Of a DNA stretch of 64,000 bases, positions 40,827 through 51,462 are shown piece after piece. Origin of the DNA: Tritrichomonas foetus. Lineage: Eukaryota > Parabasalia > Tritrichomonadida > Tritrichomonadidae. Location of the stretch: contig MLAK01000493.1 in NCBI GenBank assembly GCA_001839685.1, forward strand, positions 49,676 through 113,675, read 5' to 3'. Numbering within the stretch: position 1 is the stretch's first letter; every line of letters starts with the position of its first letter. Both the position numbers and the translations under genes were made by a program. The notes under the pieces were generated by a model. It did not search any database, was not told the origin of the DNA, and was given only the letters and a program-made list of their open reading frames with translations.

Positions 40827-42614
40827 TTATTGAAGTTGAAATTTCACAAGATCGGAATAGATTCCACTTTTTACTAAAAGCTCTTCATGTGTTCCACTTT
40901 CAGCAATATGACCATTTTGGAAAACCAGAATTCTATCGGCGTTTTTGACTGTTGAAAGTCTATGAGCTACAACAATTGCAGTTTTTCCATGTCGAAATCT
41001 TTCAAGTGACTCTTGAACAAGTTGCTCACTTTCTGTATCTAAAGCTGCAGTAGCTTCATCTAACAAAAGAATTGGCGTGTTATTTAATATAGCCCTTGAA
41101 ATACATATTCTTTGTTTTTGACCTCCACTTAAGCTCATTTGTTTTACTTCTGTTTTATAATTATCTGGCATTTCCATAATAAAATTGTGAGCATTTCCAA
41201 TTTGTGATGCTTCAATTGTTTCTTGCTCTGTTGATTTTGGTTTTCCAAAGCGAATATTATCTAAAACAGACATAGAAAATAGAACTGGTCCTTGTGGAAC
41301 AATTGCAATATGCTTCCGAACAGACACTTGAGAGTATTGGCTAATATTTTGCTCATCAATTAGAATTTCTCCACTTTCAATTTCATAAAATCTTTGCAAC
41401 AATTGAAGGGTTGTCGTTTTACCGCATCCACTTTCTCCAACTAATGCAACAGTTTCACCTTCATTGATTGTAAAAGAAAGATTCTTAACAGCATAATCTT
41501 CTCTTGTTTTATATTTGAAGGAAACATTATTAAATTCGATTTTTCCTTTTACATCTTTCAATGTTTTTCCAGCTTTACGATCATGATCAGGCCTTCTGTC
41601 AACAACAGCAAGTAATTTTGCAGCAGCTATTGATGCTTTTCTCATATCATCAACAATTGAAACGCACATTGCTACAGATATACCAATATTACCAAAAACA
41701 CCGATCAACTTGACAATATCACCTGGCATGATTCCATATTGAGGTTTCTTTAATACAAGATAAGCACCATAATATAGAAGTGGAGCAGTAATTCCCCAGC
41801 AAAGGAAATACATGATTGAGTTTTTGACTGCATGAATTTTGGATGTTTTAACAATAATTAGATGAATATTATTAAGTCCTTTTGAATATTCTTCAGCTTC
41901 ATAAAGTTCATTATTAAATGATTTAACTGTTCTAAAGCCAGAAATAATTTCATTTGCTTTTCCAGCCAGAAATGCAGACGAATCTCGGAATTTGAGCTAT
42001 TCTTTTGAAACTAAATATTCTGCAACATAAAACAAGATAATTGATAAAGGAATGATTGCAAAACATACAAGTGATATTCTCCAACTTGTAATAAAACCAA
42101 TAATTATACCTGCAACAACTTGAGTTGCGTATTGAATTGCTGTCATCAATTTTTCAACATATGTATTAAGCACAAAACTAACATCTTCAGACATTCTCGC
42201 CATAAGAACACCTGATGATGTTTCATCAAAGTAAGCAATTTCTTGTTCATTAATATTTCGGAAAATTTCATCTCTTAAATCACGTACGAATGTTGGATTT
42301 GTATAACCTCTTAAACCAAAACTAAGACCCATAATAACACACATAGCAATCATTAAATACGTAACCTTTAAAATGTAATCAACGAAGCTATCAAGAAATG
42401 TTTCGGGAACCATCACTGCATCGAATGAATCACCCATGATTATCATCATTCCTAAAGGAAGTACACCACCAGCAACTGAGAAAATAATACTTAAAACAAA
42501 GACCCACTTTTGCTTGTAGAAATGAAGAATTCGTCCAAATTCATTTCCTTGAACTTTAACATCAACACCAGCTGAACCTGTATCTTTAAAAACTGTCCAA
42601 TCTTGTCCGTCCAT
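40827..42614 (-). pseudogene. ABCB-type half-transporter interrupted by one TAG
   Basis: One frame of 595 codons with a single internal stop, TAG at 41997-41999. Residues 1-205 carry the first membrane helices (RILHFYKQKWVFVLSIIFSVAGG..., EIAYFDETSSGVLMARMSEDVSFV). After the stop the frame continues LKFRDSSAFLAGKANEIISG and the rest of the membrane domain, then a complete nucleotide-binding domain: Walker A GESGCGKTT, Q-loop region, signature LSGGQKQR, Walker B ILLLDEATAALD and H-loop VVAHRLST. Without the stop it would be a normal half-size exporter (about 595 aa). The rest shows no decay, so the stop is recent, a sequencing error, a polymorphism or read through. A CAG to TAG change would explain it. 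Confidence 0.85.
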
Positions 42615-42620
42615 GTGATT

Positions 42621-42625
42621 AATGA
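42621..42625 (-). promoter_or_regulatory. Candidate initiator (Inr) TCATT for the ABC gene
   Basis: TCATT lies seven to eleven bases before the ATG at 42614; a TCACA overlaps the ATG itself. Both fit the trichomonad Inr. Confidence 0.45.
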
Positions 42626-43911
42626 ATCAAGACAAATAAAACTAAAATGAAATTAAAATTTTCAGGAGATTTTTTTTTTGAATACTTTTCTTATCTTATC
42701 ATTTGACCTTTTTGTGATATCACCGAATATTCCAATTCAAAATTAAATATAATTTAATCCTTTGAATAAATACAAAAATCTAATTGAAAAATTTGAAATT
42801 CGATCATTTTTGTGAAAATAAATTCGGTACCTCTCTCAAATGGTTATATAGAATTGTGTGAATATTTCTGTAAATTTCTATGCATTGAAAATTGTGTCAA
42901 ATTGATCCCAATTTTCTAACTGATGAAATCTCACAAAAGACAAATATTGTATCATATTTGTCCGGACGATCATCTCTCCTCAAGTATTAATTTTGATGAT
43001 TTATAGGCAAACAGAGATTTTGAAAAATCATCTAATTATATTGATCTGACTTTTTTTTATAATGTTTGGTAATGGTGGTACTGTTTTATAATTACTGTTA
43101 ATTAATTTACAGGCGAAAAGTAAAGCATTTTGTTTTCTGTTTGCAAATAATCTAGTATTTTCGCCCGAGAATCTATTCCACAAAAATAAAAACTGACATA
43201 CTTGCTATCTTATTTTCATACTGAAATTCCCAATCAAAACGTTGATTGGAATTGGAAAAATGAATGATATTGTGCGACAGGTTTTCCAGTGAACATATAA
43301 GGTCAAATAAAACGTCAAATTAACGAAAAGTGTTTACGGTAAAACAAGTCACATTTCAATCATATGATTCAATCAAACTCTAAATTTAGAAAGTGATGGC
43401 TTTGTAATAGCAACAATGTTGAGGTAGTTAATTTACTATTATTTCCCCGAAAATGAAATACTGGGGAATTTTGAATTATCAATCAAAACAATTTTCATCA
43501 CTGGATGATTACTTGAAAATAATTAATATTGGATTGAATAAATCTACAATTCCAACATTTTCATCAAATCATCTTCATCCTCATTTCATCAAATCTACTG
43601 GATCAAAAAGAGATTTTATTGTGTGAAATTTAAAATATATTATGACATTGGTAGTGTTACCACTATGGACACCAAAAAAACACATTCCTCTTTGATAGCA
43701 AAAAAATAAGGGCAGTTTATTGCGGTGAGTCTCTCTCAAAAAATCAATTACTGCGGTGAAAATTTTGTATACTAATTCAAAAAGCTATCAATATTTTCAA
43801 AAATTTCTTCCCATGATTTTTCCATTCAAAAGATATGCATTTGTTCTGAAACTGAATCCCGATTTTGAATATGTAGTTCAATAGAAAATCTTCATATCAT
43901 TTTTAGTTTAG
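42626..43911. other. Intergenic between divergent genes
   Basis: 1.3 kb AT-rich. Includes a related, imperfect doubled motif at 43312-43333 (AAGGTCAAAT then CGTCAAAT). No coding sequence is supported. Confidence 0.45.
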
Positions 43912-44430
43912 ATGAGACAACAAAATACATCCGCATATTCAAAAGGATTCATTCCAATGACAGTCAATGATGCAAATGAAACATTGTTAGTCGATCTTAT
44001 CCCAGTTGATGATCAATTAATTAATCCACCATACACTGATTACAATAATTAAATTGTCCAATTACCATTATTTCAGGATAATACAAGTAATGAACCAATT
44101 CAAATGAACCAATTTCATGAAAATCAAGAAAATAATGAAACAAAGGACGAAAAAGAAAAACTTGATGATAGTGAAGACGAAAAAATTGAATTAGATGAAA
44201 ATAACAACCAAGATTATCATCAAACAATAACGGTTGAAACTATTGAACCAAAACCAAAACCAAATTTATTGAAGAAAATAAATACAGAAAAACTAATCGG
44301 CATGGCAAATAAAGCCAGGAAGGTTAGTTATGATTCAATGATAAAGTTTGATGACGTTGTTTCGAAGCCAATCGTAAACTTCACCATTAGTTTTGCAAAT
44401 GGATTTAGAAAATTCTGCAAACTTGAATGA
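43912..44430 (+). pseudogene. Small unknown gene with one in-frame TAA
   Basis: From the ATG at 43912 the frame runs 46 codons (MRQQNTSAYSKGF...PPYTDYNN), meets TAA at 44050-44052, and then stays open in the same frame to 44430. The second part holds an acidic low-complexity stretch (DEKEKLDDSEDEKIELDE) and a conserved-looking basic/amphipathic end (LLKKINTEKLIGMANKARK, SYDSMIKFDDVVSKPIVNF). An internal ATG at 44104 would give a 108-aa product. The family is not recognised. The stop is either a recent lesion, or the real gene begins at 44104. No intron boundary removing the stop was found: a TTTCAG precedes 44077 but no matching 5' site exists. Confidence 0.5.
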
Positions 44431-44639
44431 AAAGAAAAAAATTTTTTTAGTAAACATTTTATTCACTTAAAAATGTTTTTAATGTTTCTATAAAGATAAT
44501 ATTGTTATCGTGCTACATGTATATAGAAATAATTAATGAATAATTTCATGTTTTTGCATAAATTATCAGTGTAATGTAATGAAAACACATTCAATGAAAA
44601 GTCAAACTCATTACACGAGTTTGTAGATTCTCATTCATG

Positions 44640-44876
44640 TTAAGGGTCAACTGCCATACGTTTATATTTATTTATTTTGAAAGAAATAGTGGTTACCAGT
44701 TTTTCGGAAAAAGTTATGTTTTGAATTAAACTGCCACAAATCATTCAAATATAATTTAAAGGTTTATTTGAATGATTTGTGGCAGTTTAATTCAAAACAT
44801 AACTTTTTCCGAAAAACTGGTAACCACTATTTCTTTCAAAATAAATAAATATAAACGTATGGCAGTTGACCCTTAA
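44640..44876. mobile_element. Palindromic MITE-like element, 237 bp
   Basis: Two 112-bp arms (44640-44751 and 44765-44876) are reverse complements with a 13-base centre. The ends read TTAAGGGTCAACTGCC and GGCAGTTGACCCTTAA. The outermost TTAA (or TA) on both sides could be the target duplication of a piggyBac-like (TTAA) or Tc1/mariner-like (TA) transposase; which one cannot be decided here. There is no coding capacity, so it would be a non-autonomous fold-back element mobilised in trans. It sits 174 bases from the 3' end of UBA3. Confidence 0.8.
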
Positions 44877-44912
44877 TCAAGATAAATGATATCTATGATT
44901 AATTTGTTAGCA

Positions 44913-45041
44913 TAAAAGAATGAATAAACAAATAAAAAGAATGAATAAACAAATAAAAAGAATGAATAAACAAATAAAAAGAATGAAAAAGAAATAAAAA
45001 GAATGAGTAAAGAAATAAAAAGAATGAATAAAGAAATAAAA
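44913..45041. repeat. 21-bp minisatellite at the 3' end of UBA3
   Basis: About six copies of a 21-bp A-rich unit (AAAAGAATGAATAAACAAAT plus one base), with the right-hand copies slightly diverged (AAAGAAAT for AAACAAAT). It abuts the UBA3 stop codon region, so it lies in the 3' flank or 3' UTR. Confidence 0.85.
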
Positions 45042-45049
45042 GGTTTATT

Positions 45050-46288
45050 TTATTTGAGTTTTATCTCGAACACGTCCTTTCCCTTTGCCTTTGCTGCCAG
45101 TTGATTTCCTGGCTTTACAAATTCGCCCAACTCTTTTTCTAAGTTTACCTTCAATTCAGGGAAGAGGCTGTTTATGATAGATTTTTCATTTGACATAATT
45201 AGTGTATCTGCATTTTCATATTTATAATCTTTCCCGAGTCTTTCAATAAATTCTTTCACTTTTTCGCCAGTGAAGAATGTCACTTCTGTTACTTTTCTTC
45301 CGCATTCTGGACAATACTTCAATTTATCCGCGTGGAAGATATTTACATTAACTCCACAATAATCTGATGATCCGATAAAGTTTACATTATTGTCTACTGT
45401 TGGTGCTGCCTCTGTGACAAGTTTCAATGCTTCTGTTGCGCACATTGAAGCAATGATTGCCTGTGTTGATGCGATTGCAGCGACAGTATTTTTGACAACA
45501 ATTCGAGTGAATTTCATGTCGATCATTTTCGTCTCGATTTTGAATTTTTCTGCATGCTCGATAGCTTTCTTCATAATCCACTGAATGTGCTCATCTTTAT
45601 CTCCATCAACAGTCTCAGATCCTCTCTCAGCACTCCAGGCTAGCCGTTGGGCCCATGAAATGCAGTGCTCGGGCTTCCTGGGAGTTGATGCCAACGTGCA
45701 TTCTTGGAATGTGTTCGGCTGTGCAAACATGGCTGACTGGCATGTCATACAGGCTGTCTGGTTTGGGTAGATGACCTTCACGTGGCCCATCCATGCTTCT
45801 GTGCCGCCATCGATATATGGAATGACTATTTCGTTGTTTGTGTCGCGGGCGATCGAAACGAGTTTGGCGCTCATCCAGTTCCTCGCTGGAAGTGAATCGA
45901 GACCTCCGATGACGAGTGAGAATTGCTTATAAAAATCGTCTGATAATTCTTGGATGCGACAGCAGTGGGAAGTGACTTTGATGTTGGGGTTTCGCTTTTT
46001 GATGAACTCGGCGGCAACTTCGGCCTTCGGACGGCCGACGTCTTTAATGCGGAATAAAAATTGGCGATTAAGATTTGAAACTTCGATCGTGTCCATGTCG
46101 ACAATATGAATATCGGGGAATCCATTGAGTGAAAGCGATTTAATAAGTTCGCAGCCGAGACCTCCAGCGCCAATTATGAGAACTTTCGATCCAAGGAAAA
46201 AGTCAAGCCCTTCTTTGCCAGAAGCGTAATACTGGCCAACAAAAGGTCCTGGTGCTTCCAAAAGAGCCTCAACGCCGGGAGAGATCAT
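45050..46288 (-). CDS. UBA3: UBA3, catalytic subunit of the NEDD8-activating E1
   Basis: 412 aa from the ATG; the frame is open two codons further to a TTG. It aligns with UBA3 throughout: LLEAPGPFVG at the start, nucleotide site VLIIGAGGLGCELIKSL, DMDTIEVSNLNRQFLFR, DVGRPKAEVAAEF, IDGGTEAWMG, catalytic Cys197 in ECTLASTPRKPEHC, and HIQWIMKKAIEHA. Zinc-binding pairs are CMTC (180-183) and CPEC near residue 327. The last 80 residues form the ubiquitin-fold domain that recruits the E2. It works with an APPBP1/NAE1-type partner to adenylate NEDD8 and pass it to UBC12, which activates cullin ligases. UBA2 and ubiquitin E1 are less similar. Confidence 0.92.
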   Translation of the reverse strand: MISPGVEALLEAPGPFVGQYYASGKEGLDFFLGSKVLIIGAGGLGCELIKSLSLNGFPDIHIVDMDTIEVSNLNRQFLFRIKDVGRPKAEVAAEFIKKRNPNIKVTSHCCRIQELSDDFYKQFSLVIGGLDSLPARNWMSAKLVSIARDTNNEIVIPYIDGGTEAWMGHVKVIYPNQTACMTCQSAMFAQPNTFQECTLASTPRKPEHCISWAQRLAWSAERGSETVDGDKDEHIQWIMKKAIEHAEKFKIETKMIDMKFTRIVVKNTVAAIASTQAIIASMCATEALKLVTEAAPTVDNNVNFIGSSDYCGVNVNIFHADKLKYCPECGRKVTEVTFFTGEKVKEFIERLGKDYKYENADTLIMSNEKSIINSLFPELKVNLEKELGEFVKPGNQLAAKAKGKDVFEIKLK

Positions 46289-46583
46289 TAACAAAATATT
46301 TTCCTTTTAAAATAGAAATTTTGCCACGTCGATTTTTTATATCACATTAGTGAATATCATCATATTCAATGTCAATTTGGTCATATTATTCAACGTCAAT
46401 TTGGCCATTCATCGCTTGATTTCATATTTTGTGAAATCAGCTCTGACTTCGGCTTCACTACCTTTCTTAATTAAATTAATTAATTTTAAGATTTAGCAAG
46501 AAAATAATTCCCCGATGGGAAAAAAAAATAGTGCGAATAATAATCATAAGCATATTTTTACTTTCATATTTATAGGTTGGTTC
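46289..46583. other. Intergenic
   Basis: About 295 bases with two imperfect copies of TCAATTTGG(C/T)CAT near 46372-46406. Otherwise featureless; it must hold the UBA3 promoter. Confidence 0.4.
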
Positions 46584-47024
46584 TCATTGAGGATTCTTTT
46601 TAAGGCTTTCTTTCCATTTCTGACGGAACAGTTGAGCAGATGTGGTTAATTCAGACGCAAATTCAGACATTTCATATGTTTTGGAAATTGAACCTAAATC
46701 TTCTGCTGCCAGTTGCGATGACGATAAAGCACTATCCATGCTGAGGAGGGATTCATTTGAACAAATATCTTGAAAAACATCAATATGTGATGCTAAAGTC
46801 ATATCTGTGTCTGATAATGGCATAATTATTGATTCCGTTTGGTTGCTTGTCGTTAGTTGTACTTCTGGGTTATCACTTTCATCACTATTTGTTACTAATG
46901 GTTGAACTTCAACCAATAATCTATCAAGCCAATCAAAATTGCAGGTTGTAAGATGATCAAGTCGGTCCGATTGAAGGTCCATTTCTTCTTGAAACTCTCG
47001 ATATAGATCTTGGAATTTAACCAT
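46584..47024 (-). CDS. Hypothetical protein, 146 aa
   Basis: Starts MVKFQDLYREFQEEMDLQSD, ends FRQKWKESLKKNPQ. The ends are charged and helical, perhaps coiled coil; the middle (about 45-115) is Ser/Thr/Asp-rich and probably disordered. There is no signal peptide or membrane helix. The composition is protein-like, and the start is the only ATG near the frame opening. Not recognised. Confidence 0.6.
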   Translation of the reverse strand: MVKFQDLYREFQEEMDLQSDRLDHLTTCNFDWLDRLLVEVQPLVTNSDESDNPEVQLTTSNQTESIIMPLSDTDMTLASHIDVFQDICSNESLLSMDSALSSSQLAAEDLGSISKTYEMSEFASELTTSAQLFRQKWKESLKKNPQ

Positions 47025-48735
47025 CTAAAAATTACTTCTGCCTGATAAAACACTTTAACGTACAGAAAGAAAATCCTAAACTTTTTGAATATATATTTGG
47101 TCATGTGCTAATTACAATAGATATCTTATTTATAAGTCATGGTTTCATCGCACATTGGATATCATTAAACCAAGGTTTTACCTCCATATTTCCACTTATA
47201 TTATAATTGATATTTTCCAATTTTACATTACTGACTCATACTAAACCAAATAATCCAAAAATGTAAGAATAGTAGCATTTCTTTCTGTCTTTCATATTCG
47301 AATATAGAATGAACCTTTGGTTCTTGTATTCATAAATTGATCTATTCACTTAGTGTGATTATTTGAAACAATGGTGTCATTATTGACTATTAAATAACAA
47401 TAGATTGTGATGGTTATAATCATCAATCATTAGAAACGAAATCGAGAGTTGAAGAAAAACCAACAATGAGATCATTGTCAAATACTTATTATATCTTTTT
47501 CCTAAAGTGATGATTATCTTGAGTATCTTCAATAATACATTCCTTTTTTAGAACCTTACAAAAAAAAATGTTGTGATAAACCTTACTTTCGATGCTTAAG
47601 GGGAAAAAAATCTCCCATTAGATAGTATACAAGCTAAACTTAACTGTTCAGAGTTGGATACCCTGGGTGTTCATGGTCAAAACCAACAATTGTTGAACTG
47701 AAATACTATAACTTAAATAGAAACCTTTTTTGACACAGGAATAGTGGAATAATGAATAATATCATTCACTTTTCGAATTCTCGAAAATTTTTCATCATGA
47801 ATAACAAATAATGATTAACTTCACTGCTTTACCCAAAAACAATGAACTTCTTGAAACTAAACACATTAATAAAAGCATTCGAAGTTCGAATTTGGAACCT
47901 AATTTCACGAAAGAAAACTAATGAAAAATACTGGAAGAAATAAAGATTTATAGTATCATTGATGTCTTTTATTCTATAGAGTGGAATTGCCTAAAAACAA
48001 GTTAACTGATTGCCAGTTCAGGGAGTTATTTTTGTAGTTTATTTTCCCTGAATATTCCAGATAAAATGCTCCCTAATTAAAAAGTAATATCTGGTGAACT
48101 TTTTTGTGATGATTGCTGAATAAATAAAGGTCAAATAACTTAAGAAATATTATTTGACATAATTGAATATTTAGATTGACATAAAGATAAATTTAGAAAA
48201 TTTGCCCTATTTAATTTACATTACTGACTTTATTCAAAGAAAAATGAAAATTATTTTCTAGAATAATATTTTTTAAACCAGAAATGATTCTTTCATTGTG
48301 ATTATCTTTGGTAATTCATTTATTAATATTTAGGGAAATTAGTCCAAGTCTAGCCATATTGAAATTGAATGACATTTTATAATAATTCTAATGGAAAAAA
48401 TTATCAATATTTTGAATGACATTCATTTTTTTCACAATAATATATTGACATCAGAAAAACTATTTTATTAACGGGAAGATGATAGTTGTCTTATCTGAAC
48501 CATTTTATCTCTAATTTCCTTTTAAAGAGGATATCATGTGTTACAAACAAAGTTATTTGGTAAAAGTGTATATTTTTATTAAATATAGCACATATTACTT
48601 GACAAGTTACGAATGAGTGAAGTCAGTGTTTAGAAAAAATTTCAGTGATTTTTCAAATTTGAAAAAGTGCCTATATCTGAGATTTTTGAACTGAAAATTC
48701 AATTGATTTTCAATTCAGATTTTATTGATTGAAAG
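47025..48735. other. Long intergenic between divergent genes
   Basis: 1.7 kb AT-rich. A single AAAGGTCAAAT with a nearby inverted ATTTGAC lies at 48126-48172. No gene or repeat recognised. Confidence 0.45.
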
Positions 48736-49314
48736 ATGGAGACTTTACCTTCACCCCAATCTACTGTAAATAGAATTAAAGAGAACCACAAGAATTTTGA
48801 AACCATTGGAAGTGGTATAACTCATGATAATCTATACCCTAAAAAAAATAATTATCTTTTCCAAAAAGATATCTACAGTGATAAAGATGATAAATTTGAG
48901 AAAAAAGAAGAATCTATCAATAATTCTGATAGTACTATTGATTCCATCTTTTTTAATATAAATGATGATGACCAAATGAATTCAATTGATATTGGAAATG
49001 CTTTTGAAGAAATGCAAAAAAAGATTCCAACATATAAATATAAGCATAGTAAATTTATTACAGTACCTTTTGACCGTCGGTCATCAAATGACGGGAACTT
49101 TGATAGTTTAAATGAAGCTATGCTATTTATTGCACATCATTGCATGATGCACCATTCAAAATTTACTGTCCCTCTTGCACGCAACTATCTCCCACTTTGT
49201 CGTGTTCTTGATTTTCTTGCTGATGATTACGTTACACCTACAAAAGTAAAGCAGTCTGCTTTTTTAGAAGCTTTTCGGTATGCCAAACGTGAACTTCCAT
49301 ATGCATTTTATTAA
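48736..49314 (+). CDS. Hypothetical protein, 192 aa
   Basis: The first half (1-90) is Asn/Asp/Lys-rich and disordered. The second half looks folded: KFITVPFDRRSSNDGNFDS, LNEAMLFIAHHCMMHHSKF, and VTPTKVKQSAFLEAFRYAKR, the last resembling an amphipathic helical DNA- or protein-binding segment. No signal peptide or membrane helix. The ordered domain may be trichomonad-specific. Not recognised. Confidence 0.6.
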   Translation: METLPSPQSTVNRIKENHKNFETIGSGITHDNLYPKKNNYLFQKDIYSDKDDKFEKKEESINNSDSTIDSIFFNINDDDQMNSIDIGNAFEEMQKKIPTYKYKHSKFITVPFDRRSSNDGNFDSLNEAMLFIAHHCMMHHSKFTVPLARNYLPLCRVLDFLADDYVTPTKVKQSAFLEAFRYAKRELPYAFY

Positions 49315-50166
49315 ATCCTCTTCTTGTTTTGAATAAAATTACAATTCCATCTAAACTCAAAAATTTCTATTGAAATTTTTTTTTTATTCTAGATTACAAA
49401 TTTTGTCTATTTGAACAAAACATCACAGAGAAATTTTGATTAAAAATTGAGAAAAAATGGGAAATTAGACAAAAACTTTGACTTCTTTATTTTCATTGGT
49501 TTTTATTTCAAATTTGAATATCAATAGGGGTTACTCACAAAATTTAATTTTTCAATTGATAATGGTTGAGCCGTTTATCGAAAAATGACTTTACATACTA
49601 TATCATTTGAAATCAAAAATAAGTGTGTATATATATAAAATGACATAAAGTAATTATATTCTCTTCAATTTTTCCTCCAACTTTTCAACACGTCAATTAT
49701 TGAATTTTCTACACACCAATTATTGGAGTATCTTTTAAACAAAATGCTAATTCTCATTTTAAATATTGGTTAAATCTTTATCCAAAATATAGCTAAAAAC
49801 AATTACACTTAAATTTACAAATATATTTACATTTCTTTGGTAAGGTGAGTTTCAAATACATATTCACTTGAATTTCCATCAAATTCAACATCATTTATGC
49901 GTTACATCATTCTACAGATCAAGAATTTTATAATTTTGCCAATTGGAATGAATTCATGATTTTCATTGATTTCGGAGAGAAATCATTATTTCTTGTTTCA
50001 TTTAAGAATATTATAAATATAAAAATTGATGAATGAGTTATTTTCAACTATATATACCTTTATTTATACAATATACAAATAATATTTTCCATCAAACACT
50101 CATGAGAATCGCATATTTTTGGATAATTTCTTTTTTTCTTTATCCATAAAGTCAACATCCAGTTAG
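49315..50166. other. Intergenic between convergent genes
   Basis: 852 AT-rich bases. No feature recognised. Confidence 0.5.
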
Positions 50167-51462
50167 TTAAAAATGAATCACATATTTCCCCCCTTTGCCC
50201 ACATGTCCAAAAACATTAATATCAAATTGAGGAATCACAATTTTTGGTGATTTAAGAATTCGTTCACGAATAGGTGCAGCTTTGTCTAAATCAACCTTAT
50301 AGGAAAATTGCTTTTTCCTTTGAAGGACTGAACATGATTCAAATACATATAGATCAACTTCACCACCAACACAAAGTGGAAGAACACAATTATATTCCTC
50401 ACATTCACAACTAGATATACTTACACATCTTCCAGCACAGAAATTTTCAAAAACACAATTCGTACAACTTCCAGTAATGATACAATCAATGTCTGTTTGA
50501 ATCAAACATTGGTCTTTTAGACCAATATTCTTTTGCAAAGAATTACCACCATCATCATTAATCTGTATAGGTGGACATTGACTGCTATTTCGAAGAAAGG
50601 ATTCAACTATTTCATCATTCAAAGCATGATGGGACTCTGAAAAAGTGACGAAAGCATCTGAGCCAGATTTCGGATTGATTTTTTTTGGAAGATTTTCCCA
50701 AAGATCTGAAAGTGATTGGTATTCTTGAAGAATGTTTGGTTGACAACATAAAACTCTGTTAGCAATATATGCAGCAGCTGGCAAAACTGAAAATACTTCC
50801 ATGAACTTATTATAAATTTCAAGCACTCCATTAGTTCCGCTTTTATTTTGATTTGTAAAATCAAATGATATTATAAGGTTTTTTGGAATTTTTGTATTTT
50901 TTGGTGGGGAAGGTTTTTGCAGTGATGCAATCATTGAGTCAGTTAAATTAGTGTCATTTGAAGTCATTTTTATCGATTCTGGTAAGGAGTTAGTTGTAAA
51001 TATCTTTTTAGCATTGACAAATGTTGATTCAATGTCTGATGCTAATCCTTGATAAATTGATAGAAAAAAAGATTCATTTACACCTCTTAATAAATTGAAC
51101 TGTATTGGAGACGATAAACATAAAGACAGGATAAAAAGGGCGACTTCTAATGAATTTTCACCGTAATCTATAATGTTGCCAAGAAACAAATAGTTATTAT
51201 TTGTACCGAACTTTTTGAAAATCGCGAATAAATTATTTAAGTTACCATGCAAGTCACCAACAATGATAACCTCACTTGGTACATCTATGTTAATCTTCTT
51301 TACTTTGGAGTAATAGTTGTAACATCCATTGAGTAGTTCAAGTATGGTGTATTCACTGAAAGTTGGAATAGGGACGGATCTACTGAGTTCAACACAGGAT
51401 TCAGAATGGCATTTGTCAAGTGTGTTCATAAATACTTTGGTTATTTGCGCAGCTACCCTCAT
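50167..51462 (-). CDS. PPP-family phosphatase-like protein with altered active site
   Basis: 431 aa. Residues about 35-135 follow the PP1/PP2A-type metallophosphatase: IIVGDLHGNLNNLFAIF keeps GDxHG (69-73). The second motif GDxxDRG is GNIIDYG (95-101) and the third, RGNHE, is RGVNE (126-130), so an Asp, the Arg, and the Asn/His metal and catalytic ligands are replaced. The C-terminal half contains a Cys-rich insert (TGSCTNCVFENFCAGRC, then CECEEYNC) that could bind zinc, and ends FDINVFGHVGKGGKYVIHF, in a position matching the phosphatase C-terminus. It is probably a pseudophosphatase acting as a binding protein, not an enzyme. The frame is intact, arguing for selection rather than decay. Confidence 0.8.
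   Translation of the reverse strand: MRVAAQITKVFMNTLDKCHSESCVELSRSVPIPTFSEYTILELLNGCYNYYSKVKKINIDVPSEVIIVGDLHGNLNNLFAIFKKFGTNNNYLFLGNIIDYGENSLEVALFILSLCLSSPIQFNLLRGVNESFFLSIYQGLASDIESTFVNAKKIFTTNSLPESIKMTSNDTNLTDSMIASLQKPSPPKNTKIPKNLIISFDFTNQNKSGTNGVLEIYNKFMEVFSVLPAAAYIANRVLCCQPNILQEYQSLSDLWENLPKKINPKSGSDAFVTFSESHHALNDEIVESFLRNSSQCPPIQINDDGGNSLQKNIGLKDQCLIQTDIDCIITGSCTNCVFENFCAGRCVSISSCECEEYNCVLPLCVGGEVDLYVFESCSVLQRKKQFSYKVDLDKAAPIRERILKSPKIVIPQFDINVFGHVGKGGKYVIHF

Noticed and set aside
44050..44080. Possible short intron removing the TAA in the gene at 43912
   Set aside because: A TTTCAG-like 3' end is present, but no GTATGT-type 5' site or ACTAAC branch motif lies in a workable position.
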